Positions 9,456-17,321 of a stretch of 64,000 bases of DNA are shown here, in pieces. Under the pieces are notes generated by a model that worked only from the letters and a program-made list of their open reading frames with translations, was not told the DNA's origin and did not search any database. Positions within the stretch are counted from its first letter, which is position 1. Each line of letters starts with the position of its first letter. The translations under genes and the position numbers were made by a program. The stretch is from Campylobacter aviculae. Its GTDB lineage: Bacteria > Campylobacterota > Campylobacteria > Campylobacterales > Campylobacteraceae. Location: the NCBI RefSeq assembly GCF_005406215.1, contig NZ_NXMA01000006.1, positions 39,573-103,572 of the forward strand, in the 5' to 3' direction.

Positions 9456-10838
9456 TTGAATATATTAGGAATTGACTTAGGTTCGACGCAAACTTGTGCT
9501 ATTATTACTCAAAAGGATGAAGAGGGTTTAAAAATAATTGGTTTTGCAAAAGCAAAAACAAATGGTGTTAAGAAAGGTACTATTACTAATATTGAACTTG
9601 CTTCAAAATCAATCGAAGAAGCGGTAAGAAATGCTGAAATGATGAGTGGAGTGCATTATGATAAAGTAGTTGTTTCAATTTCTGGTGCATATACAAAAAG
9701 TGTAGATAGTATAGGGGTTGTGAATATTCCAAATCATGAAATTGGCATCAAAGAAATACATCGTGCGGTAAGTACAGCAAAACATACAGCTAATATACCA
9801 AGTGGATACGAAATTATCCATGTTTTACCTTATAATTTCAAAGTTAACGATTTAGAACACGTGGATGATCCATTAGGAATGAGTGGAAGTCGTTTAGAGG
9901 TTTCAACACATATTGTAATTTCTCAAGAATCGCACATTAAAAATTTAAAAAAAGCTGTAGAATTAGCTGATTTAAGAGTTGATAATATAGTACTTTCTGG
10001 GTATGCTTCATCAATAGCTTGTTTAGATGATAGCGAAAAAGAACTTGGTTCAGTGCTTATTGATATGGGTGGTGGAATTTGTGATATGGTAGTACATACT
10101 GGAAATTCTATCCGTTATAATGATTGTTTGCAAATTGGATCCATTAATATTACACAAGATCTATCTATGGCTTTACATACTCCACTTAAGGAGGCTGAAA
10201 AAATTAAACTTAATTATGCAGCTTTATCACAACAACCAAATGCGTTAATACAGATTCCAACAATGGGAGATGAAAAAAGAGTTAATGAGGTTTCTTTGGA
10301 TATTATTTCTGAAGTTATTTATGCTAGAACTGAAGAAACTCTAATGATCTTGGCAAAGATTTTGAGTGATAATCGCTATGTCAATAGCGTAGGTGGTGGG
10401 GTTGTGCTTACCGGCGGAATGACTAAATTAGCTGGCATTGATGCATTAGCTCCAGTTCATTTTGATAATCGTTCTGTAAGACTTGCTACTACAAAAAAAG
10501 ATTTAATTATAGGATTTAATGAAATATTTAACGATCCAGAAAATACTTGTGCAATAGGGCTTTGTCTTTATGGTGCGGGTTATTTTACTCCTTATGAACT
10601 TGATTCTAATGAAAAGTTAAGATATAAGGGTGAAATAGAAAATTACAATCGTCAAATCAGACAAGAAAGTATTTCTCAAAAAGAAATGGAAAATGAAATA
10701 AAATCTGATTTTTTTGATGAAAATTTGCGAGAAAATGATACAATAGCAATTCAAGAACAATTAGATTTTAAAGAAACAAAAGAGAAGAAATCTGGTATTT
10801 TTAAAAATTTATGGGATAAATTCACAAATCAATTTTAA
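9456..10838 (+). CDS. ftsA: Cell division protein FtsA
   Basis: Actin-like protein that tethers FtsZ to the membrane. It begins at TTG 9456 with an AAAGGGA ribosome site, 2 bases after the upstream stop. It shows the actin-fold phosphate loops ILGIDLGSTQTCAII and SVLIDMGGGICDMVV and the adenosine motif VVLTGGMTKLAGI. The last 12 residues (KNLWDKFTNQF) fit the amphipathic membrane-targeting helix. At 460 residues it is somewhat longer than E. coli FtsA because of a polar linker before that helix. ftsZ follows after 15 bases. Confidence 0.96.
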   Translation: MNILGIDLGSTQTCAIITQKDEEGLKIIGFAKAKTNGVKKGTITNIELASKSIEEAVRNAEMMSGVHYDKVVVSISGAYTKSVDSIGVVNIPNHEIGIKEIHRAVSTAKHTANIPSGYEIIHVLPYNFKVNDLEHVDDPLGMSGSRLEVSTHIVISQESHIKNLKKAVELADLRVDNIVLSGYASSIACLDDSEKELGSVLIDMGGGICDMVVHTGNSIRYNDCLQIGSINITQDLSMALHTPLKEAEKIKLNYAALSQQPNALIQIPTMGDEKRVNEVSLDIISEVIYARTEETLMILAKILSDNRYVNSVGGGVVLTGGMTKLAGIDALAPVHFDNRSVRLATTKKDLIIGFNEIFNDPENTCAIGLCLYGAGYFTPYELDSNEKLRYKGEIENYNRQIRQESISQKEMENEIKSDFFDENLRENDTIAIQEQLDFKETKEKKSGIFKNLWDKFTNQF

Positions 10839-10853
10839 CAAGGAGAGAATTTC

Positions 10854-11966
10854 ATGAACGAATTTTCAGTAGAAGAGATGCAACATAACAAAGGCGCTAA
10901 AATCAAAGTTATAGGCTGCGGTGGCGGAGGCGGTAATATGATTAATCATATGGTAAAAATGGGTTTAAATGATCTTGATCTCATAGCTGCTAATACTGAT
11001 GCGCAAGCTATTTCAAACTCTTTAGCAAAGACTAAAATTCAGCTTGGCGAGAAAAAGACAAAAGGACTTGGGGCGGGTATGCTTCCTGAGGTTGGAGCTG
11101 AAAGTGCTAGAGAAAGTTTTGAGGAAATTAAAGCAAGTTTAAGTCAAAGCGATATTGTTTTTATTGCTTCAGGTTTTGGAGGAGGTACCGGAACGGGTGC
11201 TACGCCAGTTATTGCACAAGCGGCTAAAGAAATTGGTGCCTTAACTGTTTCAGTTGTTACTATGCCTTTTACTTTCGAAGGGAAGCAAAGAAAAAAACTT
11301 GCCGAAAATGGACTTCTTGAGCTTAAAAAAGAAAGTGATTCTATCCTTGTAATTCAAAATGAAAAACTTTTAAGTATTATAGATAAAAAAGCAGGTATTA
11401 AAGATGCTTTTAAATTGGTTGATGATATTTTAGCCCGTGCTGTTAAAGGCATGGTTTCTATACTTTTAGATAATGGCGATATTAATGTTGATTTTGCAGA
11501 TGTTAGAACGATTATGAGTCATCGAGGACTTGCTCTTATGGGTGTTGGAAGTGCAAGTGGTGAAAACGCCATAGAAGAAGCACTTTCTAATGCAATTGAA
11601 TCTCCATTACTCGATGGTATGGATATTAAGGGTGCAAAAGGTGTGATTTTGCATTTTAAAACTAGTTCTAATTGCTCTTTGATTGAAATTTCAGCTGCTG
11701 CGAATAGCATAGAAGAAATTGTTGATGAAAATGCTAAAATTATATTTGGTTCCACTACAGATGATAGTATGGAAGATAGGGTAGAAGTTACTATTATTGC
11801 TACAGGATTTGAAGATAAGGATGCTGCTTCGAAAAAATCTTCCGAAGGTACTGAGGCTATTAAGAAAAACCCTTATTTAAACCTTAAAAAAGTAAGTGGT
11901 GGTTTTGACGAAGAAATTATGGCTCAGATTGAAACTCCTACATTTTTACGTCGTCAAATGGATTGA
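10854..11966 (+). CDS. ftsZ: Cell division protein FtsZ
   Basis: Tubulin-like GTPase forming the Z ring. The 370 residues contain IKVIGCGGGGGNMINHMV, the tubulin signature GGGTGTGATPVIAQ and the T7-loop region NVDFADVRTIM. The conserved C-terminal peptide (PTFLRRQ), which binds FtsA and other partners, is present. It has a good ribosome site (AAGGAG) and follows ftsA. A strong hairpin follows the stop codon, separating it from the flagellar rod operon. Confidence 0.98.
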   Translation: MNEFSVEEMQHNKGAKIKVIGCGGGGGNMINHMVKMGLNDLDLIAANTDAQAISNSLAKTKIQLGEKKTKGLGAGMLPEVGAESARESFEEIKASLSQSDIVFIASGFGGGTGTGATPVIAQAAKEIGALTVSVVTMPFTFEGKQRKKLAENGLLELKKESDSILVIQNEKLLSIIDKKAGIKDAFKLVDDILARAVKGMVSILLDNGDINVDFADVRTIMSHRGLALMGVGSASGENAIEEALSNAIESPLLDGMDIKGAKGVILHFKTSSNCSLIEISAAANSIEEIVDENAKIIFGSTTDDSMEDRVEVTIIATGFEDKDAASKKSSEGTEAIKKNPYLNLKKVSGGFDEEIMAQIETPTFLRRQMD

Positions 11967-11975
11967 TAACCTCAA

Positions 11976-11994
11976 GCAAGACTTTAAGTCTTGC
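11976..11994 (+). terminator. Terminator after ftsZ
   Basis: Perfect 9-bp inverted repeat GCAAGACTT/AAGTCTTGC with a one-base centre, flanked by further ATAAC/GTTAT pairing and followed by an AT-rich stretch ending in eight T's. It isolates ftsZ from the sigma-54 promoter of flgG2. Confidence 0.75.
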
Positions 11995-12059
11995 GTTATT
12001 CTATAAAATCTTATTTTTTTTCTTGCAACTTCATATTTTTTCGATTTTTTAAAAAAGTT

Positions 12060-12073
12060 GGAACACTCTTTGC
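12060..12073 (+). promoter_or_regulatory. Sigma-54 promoter of flgG2-flgG
   Basis: GTTGGAACACTCTTTGCTTT has GG-N10-GC spacing and a T-run after the -12 element. The predicted start is near 12085, about 30 bases before the flgG2 ATG. The core is identical over 17 bases to the flgH promoter at 2731. Confidence 0.9.
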
Positions 12074-12113
12074 TTTTTATATTTTTGTAAAAATTAATTT
12101 TATAGGTGAAAAT

Positions 12114-12926
12114 ATGCAAAATGGATATTATCAAGCAACAGGTGGTATGGTAACTCAGTTTAATAAACTTGATGTTATTACAAACAATCTTGCCAATATT
12201 AACACAAGTGGATATAAAAGAGATGATGTTGTGATTGCAGATTTTAAAAGGATTTTTAAAGAAACTCAGGATGAGTTGCCTATAGAAAATCATACAAGAG
12301 ACGCTTCGCGTTTTGTTAATACTACTATAGACACTATCCCACAGGTTTCTCAAGAATACACAGATTTTAGCTTAGGTTCTTTAAAAGCTACTAATAATCC
12401 TTTAGATTTTGCAATAACGAGAGAAGATGCTTTTTATTTGGTTCAAACCAAAGACGGGGAAGTAAGATTAACCAAAGATGGCAATTTTCAGCTAGATAAT
12501 GAGGGCTATTTGGTTAATAAGCAAGGTTATAGGGTATTAAGTAGCGATTATTTTAATAACCCTCAAAATGCAGGAATTCATGTTTCAGATGGTGTAGCAC
12601 AAATAAATGCTGACAAAAATGGAAATATTGAAGTTGATGGCGTAAGAAATGCGAGATTGTTTATTGCGCAAGTAGATGATATAAGGGCTTTGCAAAAAGA
12701 TGGAGATAATGTTTACAAGATCGATGATTTAACTCGCATTAGAGATTTGGATAATTCTAATGCAGTGCGTCAAGGTTTCTCTCAAGGTTCTAATGTCAAT
12801 CCAGTGACTGAGATGGTAGGTTTAATTGAAGCCAATAGAATGGTTGAGATGTATCAAAAAGTTATGACAGCTCATATGGATGATTTAAATCAAGAAGCTA
12901 TTAATAAGCTTGCATCTGTTAAATAA
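12114..12926 (+). CDS. flgG2: Flagellar rod protein FlgG2 (FlgF-type proximal/distal rod)
   Basis: Axial rod subunit exported by the flagellar type III system. I start it at ATG 12114 (MQNGYYQATGGM), because a longer frame from 11991 would run through the sigma-54 promoter; TAGGTGA precedes the ATG. The 270 residues carry the rod-protein N-terminal motif NNLANINTSGYKRDD and the C-terminal helix VTEMVGLIEANRMVEMYQK used for coiled-coil packing. Campylobacter carries this flgG paralogue directly before flgG. It is under RpoN control through the promoter just upstream. Confidence 0.95.
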   Translation: MQNGYYQATGGMVTQFNKLDVITNNLANINTSGYKRDDVVIADFKRIFKETQDELPIENHTRDASRFVNTTIDTIPQVSQEYTDFSLGSLKATNNPLDFAITREDAFYLVQTKDGEVRLTKDGNFQLDNEGYLVNKQGYRVLSSDYFNNPQNAGIHVSDGVAQINADKNGNIEVDGVRNARLFIAQVDDIRALQKDGDNVYKIDDLTRIRDLDNSNAVRQGFSQGSNVNPVTEMVGLIEANRMVEMYQKVMTAHMDDLNQEAINKLASVK

Positions 12927-12947
12927 TAAAGATTAAAGGATAAGAAA

Positions 12948-13739
12948 ATGATGAGATCACTTCATACTGCAGCTACAGGAATGGTAGCGCAGCAAACACA
13001 AATTGATGTTACTTCTAACAATATCGCTAATGTTAATACGGCTGGTTTTAAGAAAAGTCGTGCCGAATTTGCTGATTTGATGTATCAGGTTATGAAATAC
13101 GCAGGAACTTCAACTTCAGCTACAACTCTTTCTCCTTCAGGCATAGAAGTGGGTGTTGGTGTGCGTCCAACTGCGGTAACTAAAGTTTTTACTGAAGGAA
13201 ATTTAAAAGCAACGAGTACGGATAGCCTTGATATGGCAATTGCTGGAAATGGCTTTTTTCAAATTCAACTGCCTGATGGAACTATAGGATATACAAGAAA
13301 TGGACAATTTACAAAAGATAACGAAGGTAATATTGTAAATTCAGATGGCTATAGATTACTGCCTGAGATGACTATACCAGAAGGTGCAACTGCTATCAAT
13401 GTGGCAACCGATGGAACCGTGTCAGTTATGTTACCAGGAGAACAACAAGAAACTCAAATTGGACAAATAGAATTGGTACAATTTATAAATCCTGCCGGGC
13501 TTCATTCTATGGGAGATAATTTATATCTTGAAACGGGTGCAAGCGGTGCGCCAGTTGCTGGAATAGCGGGACAGGATGGACTAGGAACTGTTAGGCATGG
13601 ATTTGTAGAGCTTAGCAATGTCCAACTTGTTGAAGAGATGACAGATCTTATTACAGGACAAAGAGCTTATGAGGCCGGATCAAAAGCTATTACTACAAGT
13701 GATGATATGTTAGGTATTGTAAATCAATTGAAGCGATAG
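12948..13739 (+). CDS. flgG: Flagellar distal rod protein FlgG
   Basis: Distal rod subunit joining rod and hook. The 263 residues begin MMRSLHTAATGMVAQQTQID and include SNNIANVNTAGFKKSRAEF. They end with the D0 helix region VQLVEEMTDLITGQRAYEAG, an exact match to the FlgG type. It lies 21 bases after flgG2 and shares its sigma-54 promoter. A strong terminator follows, and the accessory island begins beyond it. Confidence 0.98.
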   Translation: MMRSLHTAATGMVAQQTQIDVTSNNIANVNTAGFKKSRAEFADLMYQVMKYAGTSTSATTLSPSGIEVGVGVRPTAVTKVFTEGNLKATSTDSLDMAIAGNGFFQIQLPDGTIGYTRNGQFTKDNEGNIVNSDGYRLLPEMTIPEGATAINVATDGTVSVMLPGEQQETQIGQIELVQFINPAGLHSMGDNLYLETGASGAPVAGIAGQDGLGTVRHGFVELSNVQLVEEMTDLITGQRAYEAGSKAITTSDDMLGIVNQLKR

Positions 13740-13755
13740 TTTAATTAGAATTTTT

Positions 13756-13788
13756 AGTTTATGGTATTTTTACCATAAACTCATTTTT
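13756..13788 (+). terminator. Rho-independent terminator after flgG
   Basis: Perfect 11-bp stem AGTTTATGGTA/TACCATAAACT with a TTTT loop (13756-13781), then CATTTTT. It closes the flgG2-flgG operon and marks the left edge of the accessory island. Confidence 0.85.
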
Positions 13789-13805
13789 GATAATTTTTCA
13801 ATTTT

Positions 13806-14150
13806 TTACCAATTTATACATTATCATTAAATTATATTAAAAAATAAAAAACTTTTAAAGTGTTATAAATTCATTATAAACATTATTTAAACCCTTAAAA
13901 ATTAAGACTTTTAAAAATTTGATTTAAAATTATCATTTATGATAAAATAGTTTATGTTATATTTTTATCATAGAAGAGATAAATTATGATTAAAAAATTA
14001 CTTAGCATTGCAACTTTAGGTGCTTTATTAGCAAGTTCTGCTTTTGGGGATGATTTTCTAGCTAAAGTCAGTAATGGTGCACTCAGTGATAATAGCGCAG
14101 GTGTTAAAGTTCTTAGTCTTAATGAGATGAAAGATGTTAAGGGTGGGTAT
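13806..14150. repeat. Promoter-plus-leader direct repeat, copy 1
   Basis: About 345 bases that are strongly similar to 15822-16156. They cover the untranslated upstream region, the -10-like GATAAAAT, the signal peptide codons and the double-glycine leader codons of the two precursor genes. Similarity stops abruptly just after the Gly-Gly codons. Small indels are present, mostly around the operator-like palindrome. Confidence 0.85.
13930..13948 (+). promoter_or_regulatory. Palindrome overlapping the probable -10 box of precursor gene 1
   Basis: TTATCATTTATGATAA (13930-13945) is a perfect 7-2-7 palindrome. It overlaps GATAAAAT (13941-13948), which resembles the Campylobacter housekeeping -10 element, 38 bases before the ATG at 13986. 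The repeat copy upstream of the second precursor keeps only the ATCA-N4-TGAT core with different central bases. That fits a protein-binding operator, but the binding protein is unknown. Confidence 0.45.
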
Positions 14151-14588
14151 GGATTGTTGCAAACTAATACAGGACAACAAGTATTTACTTTGCAAAATCT
14201 AAATATAGGAATGACAAAACTTACACAAATTGGTATTATTATTGGAATGACTGATTTTGAAAGAAGATATAAAGTTAGCTGTGGTTTTGCGGGTGACAAA
14301 TGCGATCATTTAAAAAATGATTTTTATGCAAAATCTAATTATAGAGATTTAGCAAATATTGCTAACCCTGATCTTAACCAATATCTTGCAGTTACTGCAA
14401 CTAAAACTGTCATAGCAACTCCTTTTGGTATCCCGAAAATTCAGTTTGCAGAAGGATTTGCAATTGTAGGTGTATACGGGGAAAATGTATACAAAATTAG
14501 AAATACTTTCACTTCAAGCACAATTGCATATGATATAAAAAGTAGATTTCAAAAACAAATCAATAATATTCTTGCAACTTACTATTGA
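13986..14588 (+). CDS. Sec-exported precursor with double-glycine leader (putative C39 peptidase substrate)
   Basis: A 200-residue protein of no named family that I recognise. Residues 1-21 are a Sec signal peptide (MIKKLLSIATLGALLASSAFG). Residues 22-54 are an acidic/polar propeptide ending LNEMKDVKGG, which resembles a double-glycine leader (hydrophobic-x-x-x-Glu-hydrophobic...Gly-Gly). The remaining 146 residues, from Tyr55, would be the mature cargo. The cargo contains a Cys pair (SCGFAGDKC) and is rich in beta-prone segments (PKIQFAEGFAIVGVYG). The first 55 residues are nearly identical to those of the frameshifted gene at 15992, while the cargo is unrelated at the nucleotide level. Its likely processing partner, a periplasmic C39 peptidase, is encoded 4.2 kb away. 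Function unknown; export and processing are inferred. Confidence 0.75.
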   Translation: MIKKLLSIATLGALLASSAFGDDFLAKVSNGALSDNSAGVKVLSLNEMKDVKGGYGLLQTNTGQQVFTLQNLNIGMTKLTQIGIIIGMTDFERRYKVSCGFAGDKCDHLKNDFYAKSNYRDLANIANPDLNQYLAVTATKTVIATPFGIPKIQFAEGFAIVGVYGENVYKIRNTFTSSTIAYDIKSRFQKQINNILATYY

Positions 14589-14661
14589 TAAATAGTTATT
14601 TATAGGGAAGATTTTTAATGATAAGAATATAAATTCAAGTAATTATCTTTTAAATTTTAAA

Positions 14662-14694
14662 TTTTGGAATAGAATTTGCTATTTTATTCCAAAA
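14662..14694. repeat. Inverted repeat around a sigma-54 promoter
   Basis: Ten-base perfect arms TTTTGGAATA (14662-14671) and TATTCCAAAA (14685-14694), separated by 13 bases. The left arm includes the GG of the sigma-54 -24 element and the right arm covers the predicted transcription start. It may be a coincidence of AT-rich sequence, a weak terminator for the precursor gene, or an operator. Confidence 0.5.
14666..14679 (+). promoter_or_regulatory. Sigma-54 promoter of the Cj0814-like gene
   Basis: TTTTGGAATAGAATTTGCTATTT contains GG-N10-GC with exact spacing and the TTGCT form of the -12 element. The predicted start is near 14691, 22 bases before the ATG at 14713. The -24 element differs more from consensus (GGAAT) than those of flgH and flgG2. 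Confidence 0.72.
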
Positions 14695-14712
14695 TAAATA
14701 AGGATTAAAACA

Positions 14713-15762
14713 ATGTTAAATTTTAATACAAGTTTTGGCAATAATCTCTTTACTAATTTAAACATTAATGTTAAAAAAAATCAAAGTTCTTTAAATTCTT
14801 CTAATAGCAATGTTAAAAATTTACAAGAATTAAAAGAAGGTTCTAACACAAATAATAAAGTATTAGGTTATAAAGTAGATAAAGATGGATATTTTACCAG
14901 TGAGTTTAATAAAGCAGCGGGAATTCCTGAAGATATAAAAATTCATTCTAGTACTATGGAAAGCTTGGTTTCAAATTGGGCTTCAAGTGATGATCCTTTA
15001 AGAGTTTTTAGACATGTAGATATAGCTAAAACCATAGGAAATGCTTATAAAATTTTAAGTCAAGTAGTGGGCGAAGATGTTTTAAATTCTAAAGATAGTT
15101 TCACACTTGATGAAATAGCAAAATTCCCACAAGGTTATAAATATAATGCTCAAACAATGCAAGTGGTAGATACTTATAATAATATAAAAAATACTTTTAA
15201 TGAAATATTACTAGAAGAAAAAAATAGCATTATTAATCAAAGGATAGATATATCTTATTTGTTTAATAATACTTATGAAGAATTCACAAAAAATGAAGCT
15301 GCAACGCATGATATTTTTGGTGGTATAGATGATTTTGATACCACACCTTCTAAATATACAAATTCTGACGGTTCTATCACTAAAGGTGGGCTTTTAATTG
15401 CTTTAATTAACTCTAATATGTATATTATAGAGGGTGAAGCTTCTTCAAATGGTAAAATTCAAGGATTTGATAAGTCTATGTCCGCAGAAGATATAAAAAA
15501 TTATAATCCAGCTGATGATCCTAAAGCTGTAGGAGAATTCAGCGTTAGTTTTAAACCAAATTTAAAAATTTCTAATTCAATTTTAAATGAAAATGATAAC
15601 TCTGCAAAAGGATTTGATGAATTGTTTAAAAACTACAAAGATCCTATATCTAAAATATTTGAAGATATGGAAAAATTTCAAAAAGAACAATTAGAACGTT
15701 TAGAAAAACAAAGAAAAGCAAAAAGACTAGCTGAACAAAGAAAAGTTGATATAAGAGTTTAG
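14713..15762 (+). CDS. Cj0814-like protein of unknown function, putatively RpoN-dependent
   Basis: A 349-residue protein without a signal peptide. Residues 1-50 are Asn/Ser-rich and look disordered. A conserved block follows at 51-72 (LGYKVDKDGYFTSEFNKAAG...) and another, DIAKTIGNAYKI, near 110. Both blocks recur in the protein at 17322. The C-terminal 30 residues are a charged helix (QKEQLERLEKQRKAKRLAEQ) ending DIRV, a tail also seen as DKRV and NIKV in its two neighbours. It resembles the uncharacterised Campylobacter family typified by Cj0814; I assign this from memory of the LGYxVDxDGxFTS motif. The sigma-54 promoter suggests co-expression with flagella. A disordered polar N-terminus is also compatible with flagellar export, but that is inference. 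Confidence 0.7.
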   Translation: MLNFNTSFGNNLFTNLNINVKKNQSSLNSSNSNVKNLQELKEGSNTNNKVLGYKVDKDGYFTSEFNKAAGIPEDIKIHSSTMESLVSNWASSDDPLRVFRHVDIAKTIGNAYKILSQVVGEDVLNSKDSFTLDEIAKFPQGYKYNAQTMQVVDTYNNIKNTFNEILLEEKNSIINQRIDISYLFNNTYEEFTKNEAATHDIFGGIDDFDTTPSKYTNSDGSITKGGLLIALINSNMYIIEGEASSNGKIQGFDKSMSAEDIKNYNPADDPKAVGEFSVSFKPNLKISNSILNENDNSAKGFDELFKNYKDPISKIFEDMEKFQKEQLERLEKQRKAKRLAEQRKVDIRV

Positions 15763-15821
15763 AGTTTTAATCTTTTTAGAATTTAAGTTAATATTATATT
15801 TTTTTATTGATATAAATAATA

Positions 15822-16156
15822 TTACCAATTGACACACTATATTAAATTATATTAAAAAAATAAAAAACTTTTAAAACACTAAAAATTCATTATAAATATT
15901 ATTCAAATCTCTACAAATTAAGACTTTTAAAAATTTGATTTAAATAATCAACTGTGATAAAATAAACATACTTTAATAGAAAGGAGTAAACATGATCAAG
16001 AAATTATTAAGCGTTGCAACCTTAGGTGCTTTATTAGCAAGTTCTGCTTTTGCAGATGATTTTTTAGTTAAAGTCAGTAATGGTGCACTCAGTGATAATA
16101 GTGCAGGTGTTAAAGTTCTTAACCTTAATGAAATGAAAGATGTTAAGGGTGGGTAT
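15822..16156. repeat. Promoter-plus-leader direct repeat, copy 2
   Basis: Second copy of the 13806-14150 repeat. From TTACCAATT through GATAAAAT (15956-15963) and the first 55 codons of the precursor reading frame, it matches copy 1 with scattered substitutions and short indels. The operator-like core here is ATCAACTGTGAT (15947-15958). Confidence 0.85.
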
Positions 16157-16560
16157 TTAATACAAGCAAAACACAATAATATTAATGAATATTATGTTAT
16201 AGCAAGATATACCAGTGCGGAAGCGAATTATATTTTAAATTATGCTTATAATACAAATGGTCCGGATTAGGACAATCAGATTGTGCAAATCCAAGCATAA
16301 ATAGGTTGCAAGCTTTTTTAAATGTTACGAACAATTCCGTTGATTTTTTTCCTATGTATTCAGTAAAGAGAAATATAGGATATAGTAGATATGGAAAATA
16401 TGTATACTTTACCTATGGCGTAGGCGTCGCGGACAGCAAGGGACAAATCTATAAATTTAATTCTAGTCCTATGTTAAATTATAATATGATTATTAAAGAA
16501 ATGGCAAATAAATACAAAGAGCAAATGGAATATGCTCTTAGAGGATGGAGTGTAAGATGA
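15992..16560 (+). pseudogene. Second double-glycine-leader precursor, broken by a frameshift
   Basis: The frame opens at ATG 15992 with ribosome site AAAGGAG. It encodes signal peptide 1-21 (ending SSAFA), a leader ending LNEMKDVKGG at residue 54 and the start of a cargo, then stops at TAG 16268. The other frame is open from 16252 and reads without interruption to TGA 16560. It continues the cargo (GQSDCANPSINRLQAFLNV ... YGKYVYFTYGVGVADS). Joining the frames near 16250-16262 would restore a protein of about 188 residues whose cargo has the same overall design as copy 1: a Cys-containing middle and a beta-rich C-terminal half. A one-base change or sequencing error explains this. No long homopolymer lies at the break. 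The 3' frame ends ATGA-coupled to the next gene. Confidence 0.72.
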
Positions 16561-17165
16561 TAACAATAGGTGTGTTAAATGGATTTGGTGTATTAGATTA
16601 TACTAAAAAAAATCCAATACCAAAAGATCCGCATCCGCAACTTACAAATCAAGAAAGGGAGCAATTGATTAATAGTTTTTCACGGATGCAAAAATATTAT
16701 GAAGAATTAGGTGAAAAAAATGAAATACTTGATGGATCAATAGAAGATAAACTTAGACAAGGCAAATTATCTCAAACAGAGTTTCATTCTTTGCTTGATT
16801 GGATAAATAAAAACACACAAGAAATGTATTGGGGTGATAATTATGATGAAGATGTGATTAAAATATTCCATACAAGCAAAACAATAGACGAATTTAAAGA
16901 AAAGTGGCTTAAACTTCAAGAAACTCAAAAGCAATATACCGAAGCATTTTATACTAGCAATAGTATAAGTGATTTTAAAAATAAAACTAGTGAAAATAAA
17001 CCCTTCAAACCCATCCAAGCAGAAAGTAAAAACAAAGAAACTTACAAAGATGAAATAAAAAATAATTTTTGGGAACAATTTTTAAAAGTTCAAAAAGAAA
17101 ATGGAATAGATATTTTAGAACTTATGGAAAAACTTAATGAAAAAAGCATAGATAAAAGAGTTTAA
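16557..17165 (+). CDS. Cj0814-like paralogue with replaced N-terminus
   Basis: About 202 residues. I prefer ATG 16557 because GGAG lies 6 bases upstream; ATG 16545 would add four residues. It overlaps the preceding stop as ATGA, so it is likely translated together with the leader-precursor gene. It lacks the LGYxVDxDG block of its two relatives but shares their C-terminal layout. IDEFKEKWLKLQETQKQY parallels LNEFKTKYLDFKERHDKF of the protein at 17322, and it has the near-identical block KPFKPIQAESKNKETYKD and the terminal DKRV. No signal peptide or membrane segment. Function unknown. It looks like a recombinant or N-terminally truncated family member. Confidence 0.6.
   Translation: MITIGVLNGFGVLDYTKKNPIPKDPHPQLTNQEREQLINSFSRMQKYYEELGEKNEILDGSIEDKLRQGKLSQTEFHSLLDWINKNTQEMYWGDNYDEDVIKIFHTSKTIDEFKEKWLKLQETQKQYTEAFYTSNSISDFKNKTSENKPFKPIQAESKNKETYKDEIKNNFWEQFLKVQKENGIDILELMEKLNEKSIDKRV
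16998..17053. repeat. 56-bp coding direct repeat, copy 1
   Basis: Matches 18420-18475 at 55 of 56 bases. It encodes KPFKPIQAESKNKETYKD in the 3' part of the gene at 16557. The near identity, beside dissimilar flanks, points to recent gene conversion or module exchange. Confidence 0.9.
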
Positions 17166-17247
17166 AAAATAATTTTAAAACTTAAAATGATTAAAAAAAT
17201 AAATTTATAAAAATATATCATTAATTTCTATAACAATATTGCTACCA

Positions 17248-17275
17248 TAAACTTCTCATCATTTCTAACCGATAT
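17248..17275 (+). promoter_or_regulatory. Possible sigma-28 (FliA) promoter
   Basis: TAAA at 17248-17251 and CCGATAT at 17269-17275 match the flagellar sigma-28 elements (TAAA and GCCGATAA/CGATAT). The spacing is about one base longer than ideal. It lies 46 bases before the ATG at 17322. Confidence 0.45.
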
Positions 17276-17321
17276 AGAAATGATAAAATATTATCTACCA
17301 CTATAACCAAAAGGCAGTAAA

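Noticed and set aside
11991..12113. Longer N-terminus for flgG2 starting upstream
   Set aside because: The extension would translate through the sigma-54 promoter. MQNGYYQATG at 12114 is the conserved FlgG-type start.
13952..14299. Minus-strand reading frame antisense to the first precursor, with a near copy at 15973-16176
   Set aside because: Their similarity to each other is just the complement of the repeated leader DNA. There is no ribosome site, and the plus-strand frames have the signal peptide and leader.
16306..16560. Independent 84-residue gene starting at TTG 16306
   Set aside because: The frame is open further upstream to 16252 and continues the cargo of the precursor at 15992. 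It is better read as the 3' half of a frameshifted gene.
17221..17321. Sigma-54 promoter before the gene at 17322
   Set aside because: TTGCTA at 17239 has no GG at the required 12-base distance.
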